DNA from: Alphaproteobacteria bacterium
Lineage (GTDB): Bacteria > Pseudomonadota > Alphaproteobacteria > Puniceispirillales > Puniceispirillaceae
Assembly: GCA_009920665.1 (NCBI GenBank)
Contig: RFZL01000026.1
Span: 1-32,529 of the forward strand
Length of the DNA: 32,529 nt
Direction of reading: 5' to 3'
Part shown: positions 24,244-31,666 of the stretch, one piece after another
Numbering within the stretch: position 1 is the stretch's first letter
Layout: the number at the start of each line of letters is the position of its first letter
The notes under the pieces: generated by a model
What the model was told of the DNA's origin: nothing
Databases searched by the model: none
What the model saw: only the letters and a program-made list of their open reading frames with translations
Program-made: the position numbers and the translations under genes

Positions 24244-24453
24244 ATGTCACAAGGCACTGTGAAATGGTTCAATACCCAGAAGGGGTATGGCTTTATCAAC
24301 CCCGATGATGAGGGCAATGATGTGTTCGTACATATCACCGCCGTCCAGAATTCGGGCCTGACCGGACTAAACGAAGGCCAGCGCGTATCCTACGAACTGG
24401 CTGAACAACGCAATGGCAGGTTCGCCGCCGTCGATCTGACGGTTATCGACTGA
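24244..24453 (+). CDS. cspA: Cold-shock protein
   Basis: A 69-residue single cold-shock domain that binds single-stranded RNA and DNA and melts RNA structure. RNP1 is KGYGFINP (13-20) and RNP2 is VFVHITAV (27-34); the usual opening GTVKWFNTQKG is intact. A strong AAAGGGAG lies just upstream. The paralogue within the Csp family cannot be assigned, so the symbol is generic. It sits alone between divergent rarD and the convergent DmdA-like gene. Confidence 0.96.
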   Translation: MSQGTVKWFNTQKGYGFINPDDEGNDVFVHITAVQNSGLTGLNEGQRVSYELAEQRNGRFAAVDLTVID

Positions 24454-24474
24454 CCATAAAGGGCGTCGTTCAGC

Positions 24475-25587
24475 CTAGATAATAGGCAATTCGACAACTC
24501 TAGCATCAAGGTCGCCGGCGTCGGTGTGAACTTTCACCGGCGCCGCGGCTGCTATGACCTCGCTGCGCACCATCGCCACCGCGATGTTGGATTCTGCACG
24601 CGGGGAATAGGCAGACGCGCTTGCGTAACCGGCATGGTCGCCACCACGCCAGGTCAGTCGCCAAGGCGATTCATTCGTGCCGGTGAACGGATCACCACCA
24701 ATCAGCAGCCCCATGAACCGGCGCGTCACACCGGCCTCACGCAGGGCATGCAACGCCTTCTTGCCGGCAAAATCATGCGCCTGGTCGATATCAATGAATT
24801 TGCCAAGACCGAGTTCGAACGGAGTCGAGGCATCGTCGGTATCGGCACCATAGGAGATCAGGCCGCTCTCGATCCGTTCGATATAGTTCGGCGTGCCGGG
24901 GCCGATGCCATAGGGCTTTCCGGCCTCGGCCACAAGCGCCCACAGCTCATCACCACGGCTGCCATCCTGAAGATAGAACTCGAACCCGCCCTGTTTTGAC
25001 CAACCCGACCGTGCGACGATCATCGGGATGCCGTTGATCTCATGCGACCTGAAGGCGAAATAGCGAAGATCGCGTACCCAGTCGCCACAAAGCGACGCGA
25101 CAACATCAACAGCTTTCGGCCCCTGGATGGCCAGCGGCGAGACATCCGGCTCGAACACGCTGACATCCATGCCGCGCGCACCGGCGATGCCGGCAGCCCA
25201 CAGCTTGATATCGCTGTCGGCGATGGACAGCCAGATTTCATCCTCGCTGACCTGAAGCAGCACCGGATCGTTGATCACGGCACCCTCGAAATTGCATAGC
25301 GGGGCATATTTCCCCTGGCCGACAACAAGCCCGTCAAGATTGCGGGGGGTCAGGTAGCGCGCCAGCGCCAGCGCGTCGGGTCCCTTCAGTGCCACCTGTC
25401 GCTCTACCGCGACATCCCACATCGCAACGCCATTGATCAACCGGTCATACTCGGCGGCGGGATCACCATAGCCTGTCGGCATATACATGTGGTTATAGAC
25501 GCTGGCGGCGGCGAGGCCGGCAGCGCGCGCCGATTCAAAATACGGGCTTTTGCGCACGCGGGGCCCGAGCGAGAGCGTGATCGACAT
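24475..25587 (-). CDS. DmdA-like aminomethyltransferase (possible DMSP demethylase)
   Basis: A 370-residue GcvT-fold protein. True DmdA moves a methyl group from dimethylsulfoniopropionate to tetrahydrofolate. DmdA-like features: R/K-rich opening GPRVRKSPYF, MWDVAVERQV (56-65), INDPVLL, WLSIADSDIKLW (119-130), EPDVSPLAIQGPK (146-158), ARSGWSKQGGFEF (192-204), PNYIERIESGLISYG (233-247) and a C-terminal ELPII. These resemble DmdA more than ordinary GcvT. However, DmdA-like paralogues that do not act on DMSP exist, so the substrate remains open and no symbol is given. AAGGAG precedes the ATG. It is last in a run with ltaE and a flavoprotein reductase. Confidence 0.8.
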   Translation of the reverse strand: MSITLSLGPRVRKSPYFESARAAGLAAASVYNHMYMPTGYGDPAAEYDRLINGVAMWDVAVERQVALKGPDALALARYLTPRNLDGLVVGQGKYAPLCNFEGAVINDPVLLQVSEDEIWLSIADSDIKLWAAGIAGARGMDVSVFEPDVSPLAIQGPKAVDVVASLCGDWVRDLRYFAFRSHEINGIPMIVARSGWSKQGGFEFYLQDGSRGDELWALVAEAGKPYGIGPGTPNYIERIESGLISYGADTDDASTPFELGLGKFIDIDQAHDFAGKKALHALREAGVTRRFMGLLIGGDPFTGTNESPWRLTWRGGDHAGYASASAYSPRAESNIAVAMVRSEVIAAAAPVKVHTDAGDLDARVVELPII

Positions 25588-25674
25588 GGCAACACTCCTT
25601 CAAAAAACTGCCGCCGGCAGTGTGCGCGTCCGGCGCCTCATTTATGTCCCTATTGCGTCGTTGTGTGACGCCGT

Positions 25675-26724
25675 TCAGGCAAAAAAGCCCTGCATTTCCT
25701 CCACAAACAGGTCGATTTCATCCGCACCGCAGTCGAGATGCGTGACAAGGCGGATCTGCGGCTCGCCACGATTGATCAGAATGCCACGGTCGCAAAGATG
25801 CGCCTGCAGCGGTGCAGCCGCGCCGTCGGGCAACCCGGCGAAGACCATGTTCGTCTCGACCTCGGCCGGATCCACCGTAATCTGCGGGATGTCCGCCAAC
25901 CTTTCGGCCAGCCGCAGGGCGTTGGCATGATCCTCGGCAAGCCGATCGATGTGATGATCAAGCGCATAGATTCCGGCCGCCGCCAGAATGCCCACCTGTC
26001 GCATGCCACCACCCACGAGCTTGCGCACCCGATGGGCGCGTCTGACCATCTCTCTTGAACCGGCCAATATGCTGCCAGCGGGTGTGCCAAGCCCCTTTGA
26101 CAGACAAAGCGAGACAGAATCCGCCCCGGCCAGCATCTCGGCCGGCGAGATGCCAAGCTTGACACAGGCATTCATCAGCCTGGCACCGTCAAAATGCACC
26201 AACAACCCATGATCCCGGGCACGGCTGGCAGCGGCATTGATCCTGGCCAGTGGCACGGCCTGTCCATGCCAGGTGTTTTCCAGCGTCAGCAAGCGGGAAA
26301 TGGCGCAATGTTCATCTTCGGGCTTGACCGTGCGGTCGATATCGGCCGGATCGATGCCGCCATCGGCGGCAACCGGCATCGGGGCAAACATGATGCCGCC
26401 AAGAACCGAGGCACCGCCGGCCTCATCGACAAAGACATGGTAGTCATTGCCGGTGAGAATTTCCTCACCGCGCTGACAATGCGCCATCATCGCGCAAAGA
26501 TTGCCCTGTGTGCCGCTCGACATCAACAGCGCGGCTTCCTTGCCAAGCAGTGCGGCGGCCTTGTCCTGCAACGCATTGACTGTCGGATCATCGCCATAGA
26601 CATCATCACCGACTTCCGCTGCCATCATCGCGGCACGCATGCCTTCGGTTGGCTTCGTCACCGTATCGCTGCGCATGTCGACACGCACAGGCTTGCTAGA
26701 GGTGGTTCGTCCGGCGTAATGCAT
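25675..26724 (-). CDS. ltaE: Low-specificity L-threonine aldolase
   Basis: A 349-residue fold-type I PLP enzyme splitting L-threonine or allo-threonine into glycine and acetaldehyde. Typical blocks: VDMRSDTVTKPTEGMRAAM near residue 15, EVGDDVYGDDPTVNALQ, MSSGTQGNLCAMMAH, LLTLENTWHG, HFDGARLMNA and the PLP lysine K210 in SLCLSKGLGTPAGS. The ATG at 26724 is used; one at residue 17 would still cover the fold. It yields glycine next to a folate-dependent methyltransferase, which hints at shared one-carbon metabolism but does not prove it. Confidence 0.93.
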   Translation of the reverse strand: MHYAGRTTSSKPVRVDMRSDTVTKPTEGMRAAMMAAEVGDDVYGDDPTVNALQDKAAALLGKEAALLMSSGTQGNLCAMMAHCQRGEEILTGNDYHVFVDEAGGASVLGGIMFAPMPVAADGGIDPADIDRTVKPEDEHCAISRLLTLENTWHGQAVPLARINAAASRARDHGLLVHFDGARLMNACVKLGISPAEMLAGADSVSLCLSKGLGTPAGSILAGSREMVRRAHRVRKLVGGGMRQVGILAAAGIYALDHHIDRLAEDHANALRLAERLADIPQITVDPAEVETNMVFAGLPDGAAAPLQAHLCDRGILINRGEPQIRLVTHLDCGADEIDLFVEEMQGFFA

Positions 26725-26778
26725 TATGCGGCGCTCCCGGGTTGGTCAGGGATTTGAATGTGCCTTCGAAAGACAATG

Positions 26779-28011
26779 TCAGGCAACCGATTTGTCCGCG
26801 ACAAAAGCCTTCAGATCAAAGCCGGCATCGGCAAGTTGACCCGGGTGCGGCGCCCGGCCATGCTCAAGACAGCTCTTGCCAAGCACATAGGCCGCCGGAT
26901 CGCCAATGGCCTCGACCGCGACAAGATCCTCGCCGGCAAAGGTCCACACGGAAAAGCGGCCTGCGCGACGTCCGGCACGTTGCACATGCCGCAAGTCCTG
27001 ACCATTGACCGGCAAAACCCCGACTGATTGCAGTTTCACATCATACTGGTCGGACCAGAACCAGGGCGCCTGCCGGCGCGGCGCATCATGGCCGGTGATC
27101 GCAGCGGCCGCCCGCTCGGCCTGCTCGCGCGCGTTGTGAACCGACTCGATCCGCAACCCATGGTCGCCACTCGCATCAAACGCGCCATCACCGATGGCAT
27201 AAATCTCGGGATGGCTGGTCCGCATGGTGCTGTCGGTGACGATGCCGTTCGCGAGTGTAAGGCCAGCCTGCGCGGCGAGATCTGTATTCGGCGCAACACC
27301 GATGCCGACCACCAGCATATCGGCATCGACATGGCGACCATCGCCAAGCGTGGCACCGACAAACCTGCCATCATGATGCCGGATCTCCTTTATCGATGCC
27401 CCGGTGACGATATCAACACCTTCATCGCTGTGGCGCGCCGCGAAGAACGCCGAAACAGGCGGGCTGGCGACACGCGCAAGAAGACGCGGTGCCGCCTCGA
27501 TCACGGTCACCCGCTTGCCGGCCTTCGTCAGGCTTGCGGCAACCTCCAGCCCGATATATCCGCCGCCGATGACCAGCACCGAGCACGCGGAATGTGCAGC
27601 TTCGCGCAGGCGGCGCGCATCATCAGGGTCACGCAGAACGAACACGCCGCCCAGTCCCGCCGCGCCGGGAAGCTGGCGCGGCGTCGCGCCGGTCGCCAGA
27701 ACCAGCCTGTCATAGGACAGGACCTTGCCATCATCGAGAATCAGTTCGCCCGCATCGACATCCATTCCCGTGATGGTCCGTCCGGTCAGGAGGGTGATCT
27801 GACTGTCCGCGAACCAGCCCGGCGCGCGAAGCGCGAAACCGTCTTCCTCGCCCTCTTCAGCAAGAAGGAAGGCCTTGGATAGTGGTGGACGCTCGAGGGG
27901 AAGACCGGCCAGCCGGTCAATCATCGTCAACTCGCCGGCAAAGCCGTTCCGGCGCATCGCATCAACAAAGGCGACGCCGGCATGGCCCGCCCCTATGACA
28001 ACCACTTTCAT
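26779..28011 (-). CDS. FAD-dependent ferredoxin/rubredoxin-type reductase
   Basis: A 410-residue flavoprotein of the putidaredoxin/rhodocoxin reductase type, passing electrons from NAD(P)H to a small iron-sulfur protein. The FAD fold VVVIGAGHAG opens the protein, followed by ERPPLSKAFL. The NAD(P) fold VLVIGGGYIGLEVA is in the middle and IYAIGDGAF precedes the C-terminal reductase domain, in which QSVGVLP is recognisable. The ATG at 28011 is preceded by GGGAGG at seven bases, better than a TTG two codons upstream. No ferredoxin or oxygenase partner lies in the window. It leads the ltaE/DmdA-like run. Confidence 0.88.
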   Translation of the reverse strand: MKVVVIGAGHAGVAFVDAMRRNGFAGELTMIDRLAGLPLERPPLSKAFLLAEEGEEDGFALRAPGWFADSQITLLTGRTITGMDVDAGELILDDGKVLSYDRLVLATGATPRQLPGAAGLGGVFVLRDPDDARRLREAAHSACSVLVIGGGYIGLEVAASLTKAGKRVTVIEAAPRLLARVASPPVSAFFAARHSDEGVDIVTGASIKEIRHHDGRFVGATLGDGRHVDADMLVVGIGVAPNTDLAAQAGLTLANGIVTDSTMRTSHPEIYAIGDGAFDASGDHGLRIESVHNAREQAERAAAAITGHDAPRRQAPWFWSDQYDVKLQSVGVLPVNGQDLRHVQRAGRRAGRFSVWTFAGEDLVAVEAIGDPAAYVLGKSCLEHGRAPHPGQLADAGFDLKAFVADKSVA

Positions 28012-28271
28012 TCTCAAACCTCCCGAAGGCGAGATACTCTACCAGTGCCAGGGAACAGCATCGTGGCTTTTTCTGACGACTGGCTCAAGGCCGACAGACC
28101 GATTTCAACAGAGACCGTTCAGAAAATTTTGAGCAGATCAAATCAACATCTTAACAAGATATCGCCGTGTGAATTTAACATGAAACACAAAGACACTTTT
28201 TGATCTAGGCATCATCGGCAAAATCCCTAACCTTTCAAAGGGGCGCGAAAGACCAAGTTCGGGAACTTGTC
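28012..28271. promoter_or_regulatory. Divergent 260-bp region between the reductase and a hypothetical gene
   Basis: It separates minus- and plus-strand transcription, so promoters for both are expected. The middle (28130-28210) is AT-rich relative to its surroundings. I see no convincing promoter pair, repeat or gene. Confidence 0.3.
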
Positions 28272-28673
28272 ATGCAGCTACTTGTCACATTTATAAATCA
28301 TATTGGCCCGAAACTGCGGGTTGCCATAATGACGAGAGTGATAGTTGTGAGCGCATTGGCCTATGGCGTCACCCCGGCAAATACGGCAGCCGCATCCGAG
28401 AATGCCTCCGGGATCGGGCTTGGCTTCATTGAAATGCAGAAGCTGTGGCAAGGCCTGACCGAAAAACCGCGAATGACCACCTGCAGGTTGGCCACCCGTC
28501 AGACCTACAAGAAAAAGCAGATCTGCGTTTATTCGGGCGCCAACCATACGCTTGTCGCGATCTACAACAGCGCGGGCGCCTTCTGTAACAACGAATTGCG
28601 CTGTAAGTACGACCCGGACACGTCAAAATCCGTATCTGGCTATGTACGGGCCTTCCGGGCGGCGCAGAAATAA
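28272..28673 (+). CDS. Small exported protein of unknown function
   Basis: A 133-residue frame. A hydrophobic N-terminal stretch ends in an Ala-rich cleavage-like site (TPANTAAA, near residue 41), so the mature part is about 90 residues and probably periplasmic. The start may be the internal ATG at residue 20, which gives a normal-length signal peptide. The mature domain has four cysteines (TTCRL, QICVYSG, FCNNELRC), able to make two disulfides, and ends KYDPDTSKSVSGYVRAFRAA. The cysteine-plus-YSGANHT pattern recalls small secreted proteins in other alphaproteobacteria, but I know no function. Confidence 0.7.
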   Translation: MQLLVTFINHIGPKLRVAIMTRVIVVSALAYGVTPANTAAASENASGIGLGFIEMQKLWQGLTEKPRMTTCRLATRQTYKKKQICVYSGANHTLVAIYNSAGAFCNNELRCKYDPDTSKSVSGYVRAFRAAQK

Positions 28674-28716
28674 CCTGACAAGCCGAATGCACAACAGTTG
28701 CAGATGCGACATAAAA

Positions 28717-28744
28717 AATCTTGAAGAATGCCGCCAAGATTCTT
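28717..28744. other. Nested inverted repeats between two hypothetical genes
   Basis: AATCTTG (28717-28723) pairs with CAAGATT (28735-28741) around 11 bases. AAGAAT (28724-28729) can instead pair with ATTCTT (28739-28744). The two stems compete for the same bases. It may end transcription of the upstream gene or act on the downstream leader. Confidence 0.4.
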
Positions 28745-28787
28745 ATCGTCATCGCGACGTTTAGATAATTGAAGTTGTGTTCCAGCC

Positions 28788-29477
28788 ATGGACGAAAAAA
28801 ACCTCAGCGACTTCTTGTATACCGATACAGCCGAGTTGCGCAGCTACAGCGACTCCTTTGAATCCCGGGCCAGGGACCGCTTCATTACCTTTGTGAAGGA
28901 ACTGAAGGAGCTTGGCTCGCATGATGAATACCGCACCATGCTGCATGCGGACCGGGTCATGCTGGAAAAGAAAAGCCGGCGCCTGCTCGATTATATCGAG
29001 GTATCCGCCTTCATGGACCGGATCGAAATCATCTCGCTGAACCAGGAAGTGACACAGCAGCTGATCGAAATTATCAAGAACGATAAAGGGTTCGAGACGG
29101 TGCATCACGACGCAGCCGCCAGCAAGGTCACGGTACCGCTGCCACCGCTGTCGATGAATGCGATGCTGGAGTTGAAATCAACCGCCATCGCCAAGCAACA
29201 GCAGTTTGAAAAGGCGCTGTTCGGGGTGAAGAGCCAGACCGGGCAGCAGATCCGGGCAGGCATTGAGCGGGAATATATTTTCCAGCCGGACGCCGCCAAG
29301 GTCTCCAGAGAGATCGACCAGATCATCGAGCATTACCTGACCTATTCAAAGATATTCTCGATCGCCAAGCAGGAAATGGTCATGGGAAACTTCAAGGCAA
29401 AGACGCCGGAAGATGAAGAGCTGTATCCGCGGATTGGCCCGGCCAAGGCACTTCTCGAGGCCACCTCTGAAGCCTGA
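28788..29477 (+). CDS. Hypothetical cytoplasmic protein, 229 residues
   Basis: I do not recognise the family. The protein is soluble, charged and largely helical, with heptad-like stretches (ITFVKELKELGSHDEYRTML, QLIEIIKNDKGFE, MLELKSTAIAKQQQFEKALF). It has no cysteine, signal peptide or membrane segment. A short Pro-rich turn (VPLPPLS, near residue 117) divides two helical halves. Codon use looks like that of the neighbours. The ATG has no strong Shine-Dalgarno sequence. It stands alone after the nested inverted repeats and before a 320-bp gap. Confidence 0.8.
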   Translation: MDEKNLSDFLYTDTAELRSYSDSFESRARDRFITFVKELKELGSHDEYRTMLHADRVMLEKKSRRLLDYIEVSAFMDRIEIISLNQEVTQQLIEIIKNDKGFETVHHDAAASKVTVPLPPLSMNAMLELKSTAIAKQQQFEKALFGVKSQTGQQIRAGIEREYIFQPDAAKVSREIDQIIEHYLTYSKIFSIAKQEMVMGNFKAKTPEDEELYPRIGPAKALLEATSEA

Positions 29478-29797
29478 CCACCAGCGTGGCGAAAATCCGC
29501 CCGGGCGCTTTTCAGCATCACCACATCTGCCTGTCCCGTTCCGCGATTGACCCGCTGCACAGGGTCGCGCCACGTTGCGGCCCGGTAAAGTGGCCAGCCC
29601 CACACATCACCGCAGGAACCGACCCATACAGACCTGGAATCAAGGTCATTGGCAGGTTACTGGCACATTTAAGTGAACGGCAGCTGGATTGATGGCGGTG
29701 GCGGCGGACGACAGCAGATCAACAATCCGGAACCCGCGCGCAACTGTGAAACCGGGCCCGGACAAGGAACATCACCTGCCGCACGAGGTGAGCCGGG
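29478..29797. other. 320-bp intergenic region without a supported gene
   Basis: A weak hairpin with A/T flanks (29491-29513, GAAAA and TTTTC enclosing CGC/GCG) may end the upstream gene. Short frames on both strands lack ribosome-binding sites and family features. No tRNA or known riboswitch pattern was recognised. Confidence 0.4.
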
Positions 29798-30104
29798 TCA
29801 CCCCTGATCGACACCGCCGAAGCGTGCCAGTTTCAGCGGCCGCACCGCCCCCATCCAGATGGCGTGGTCACGGTGGTCGCGCAGCTCTGACTCCGTATCC
29901 TCGCCAGTATTCGGATGGGTGAAGATGGTCAGTCCCCCGCGATTCAGCGCCAGGAAGGTCATCACCAAAGATAATTGCGCCGCCAATGGCGTCTTCCGCG
30001 CCGAAATGCGCCTGCATCGCAGTGATCAGCGCCGCCGCCGCCGCATAGCTGTCTTCATCGAAATAGACATGGCTGTGCCAGCTTGCCGGGATCAGGTCAG
30101 TCAT
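29798..30104 (-). pseudogene. Remnant of a DOPA 4,5-dioxygenase-family gene with internal deletion and frameshift
   Basis: The first frame, from the ATG at 30104, reads SWHSHVYFDEDSYAAAAALI and continues to about GAEDA, the N-terminal block of DOPA 4,5-dioxygenase-like proteins. It then runs into unrelated residues and stops at 29868. The family's C-terminal block (FLALNRGGLTIFTHPNTGED, then ELRDHRDHAIWMGAV) is in another frame and ends at 29798. Only about ten codons separate the two blocks. The middle block, normally with a GRxHxxPVGPHP-like sequence of roughly 20-25 residues, is absent. A single base error cannot explain this; an internal deletion not divisible by three can. It follows the aldehyde dehydrogenase gene on the same strand. 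Confidence 0.8.
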
Positions 30105-30162
30105 TGGCCAGCCATTGCTCAGTCATTGTTCAATCATCGTTCGACCGGCATTCAACCATCGA
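30097..30162. repeat. Six phased 11-bp tandem units between ALDH and dioxygenase remnant
   Basis: Units start every 11 bp from 30097: TCAGTCATTGG, CCAGCCATTGC, TCAGTCATTGT, TCAATCATCGT, TCGACCGGCAT and TCAACCATCGA. The array includes the dioxygenase start codon (30102-30104, minus) and the ALDH stop codon (30152-30154). Four units carry an ATG on the minus strand, so the start-codon context has been multiplied. Confidence 0.92.
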
Positions 30163-31666
30163 CGCCCTCTTCCGGCTGGCGGTCCGACAGGTCGACCCAG
30201 ATTGTCTTGATCTCGCAATATTGGTCATGCGCGTGAAGGCCATTGTCACGCCCGCCAAATCCGGACTGCCGGTAGCCACCAAAGGGTGTCGTGATATCCC
30301 CCTCGCCATAGCAATTGACGGTGACGGTGCCAGCGCGGATCGCCCGCGCCGCGCGCAGCGCCCGTCCGGCATTCGCCGTGAAAACCGAGGCGGCCAACCC
30401 GTAATCGCTGTCATTGGCGATGGCGATGGCCTCATCAAGGCTCCTCACCGTGATCACCGACAGGACCGGACCAAAAATCTCCTCGCTGGCCAGCTTGCTG
30501 TCCGGCGCGACGCCGTCAAGGATCGTCGGACTGACGAAATTGCCCTCGACCTCGCCGCCGACAAGTTTCGTCACGCCCTTTCCTGTGGACGCGAGATAGC
30601 CGCTGACCTTGGCGCAATGGTCATCATCGATCAGGCTGCCAAGATGGTTCGCCGGGTCCAGCGGGTCGCCCATCCGCCAGTCCCGAACCCGCGCCAGCAA
30701 TTTCGGCATCAACGCCTCACGCACATCCTCATGAACAATCAGCCGCGAGGTGGCGGAGCAGTTCTCGCCCATGTTCCAGAAGGCGCCATTCACCAGATGT
30801 TCGGCGACAAGGTCCAGATTCTCGGCATCATCCATGACGATGGCGGGGTTCTTGCCGCCGCATTCCAGCACCACCTTCTTCAGGTTGGAATCCGCCGCAT
30901 AGTGAAGGAAACGCCGCCCGGTTTCGGTCGAACCGGTGAAAGACACCATGTCGATACCGGGATGAAGGCCTATCGGCGCGCCGGCATCCGGGCCGCTGCC
31001 GGTGACGATATTCAGCACCCCGGCGGGCAGGCCAGCCTCCATTGCCAGTTCGGCGACACGCAACGCCGTCAGCGAGGTCTGTTCCGCCGGCTTGACGATC
31101 ATCGAACAGCCGGCTGCCAGTGCCGGCCCAATCTTCCAGGCCATCATCAGAAGCGGAAAATTCCATGGCAGCACCGCGCCGACCACGCCAATCGGTTCGC
31201 GAACCACAAGCGCCAGCGCGTCCTCGCCAACCGGCGCCGTCTGGTCATACAGCTTGTCGATCGCCTCGGCATGCCAGGTCAGCGTGGTGATGGTCTCGGG
31301 TAGGTCGATCTCGGCGCAGTCGCGGACAGGTTTGCCAGAATCAAGCGACTCCAGGACAGCCAGCTCATGCCGGTTGCGCCGCAGCAATTTCGCCAGACGG
31401 ACCAGCACCTGTTTGCGCTCGGCCGGATGAAGGCAGCGCCAGCGCCCGTCATCAAACGCCTCACGCGCCTTGCCAACAGCGAAATCAACATCCGTTTCAT
31501 CGCAGGCTGCCACCGACGCCAGAACCTCACCGGTCGCCGGGTTGACGCTGTCGAAGGTGGCACCGCTGTTGGCGCGCCGGAACGAACCGTCGATGAAGGC
31601 CGTCGTCGCCGGGGTCAGACCGGCCGCGATGGCGCGGTACTCATCATGGGTCAGCAGCTCGGACAT
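30152..31666 (-). CDS. Aldehyde dehydrogenase (PuuC-like)
   Basis: A 504-residue NAD(P)-dependent aldehyde dehydrogenase. Catalytic residues are N169 (PWNF), E268 (LECGGKN) and C303 (GENCSATSR); SFTGSTETGRRF (242-253) is the cofactor loop. The C-terminal NCYGEGDITTPFGGYRQSGF and HDQYCEIKTIWVDLS resemble the PuuC-type enzymes that oxidise gamma-glutamyl-gamma-aminobutyraldehyde and similar substrates. The ATG overlaps the stop of the DapA-family gene by one base, so the two work together. If the lyase yields an alpha-ketoglutarate semialdehyde-type product, this enzyme would oxidise it; that is inference. Confidence 0.92.
   Translation of the reverse strand: MSELLTHDEYRAIAAGLTPATTAFIDGSFRRANSGATFDSVNPATGEVLASVAACDETDVDFAVGKAREAFDDGRWRCLHPAERKQVLVRLAKLLRRNRHELAVLESLDSGKPVRDCAEIDLPETITTLTWHAEAIDKLYDQTAPVGEDALALVVREPIGVVGAVLPWNFPLLMMAWKIGPALAAGCSMIVKPAEQTSLTALRVAELAMEAGLPAGVLNIVTGSGPDAGAPIGLHPGIDMVSFTGSTETGRRFLHYAADSNLKKVVLECGGKNPAIVMDDAENLDLVAEHLVNGAFWNMGENCSATSRLIVHEDVREALMPKLLARVRDWRMGDPLDPANHLGSLIDDDHCAKVSGYLASTGKGVTKLVGGEVEGNFVSPTILDGVAPDSKLASEEIFGPVLSVITVRSLDEAIAIANDSDYGLAASVFTANAGRALRAARAIRAGTVTVNCYGEGDITTPFGGYRQSGFGGRDNGLHAHDQYCEIKTIWVDLSDRQPEEGVDG

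Noticed and set aside
27028-27882. Plus-strand frame antisense to the flavoprotein reductase gene
   Set aside because: The minus-strand gene has complete FAD and NAD folds; the opposite frame has only arginine-rich low-complexity sequence.
29478-29797. Possible tRNA, riboswitch or small gene in the gap before the dioxygenase remnant
   Set aside because: No T-loop-like sequence, no cobalamin or other known box, and the short frames lack start signals.
30083-31303. 406-codon plus-strand frame antisense to the aldehyde dehydrogenase
   Set aside because: The ALDH catalytic residues on the minus strand are intact; the plus frame resembles no protein and begins inside the 11-bp repeat array.
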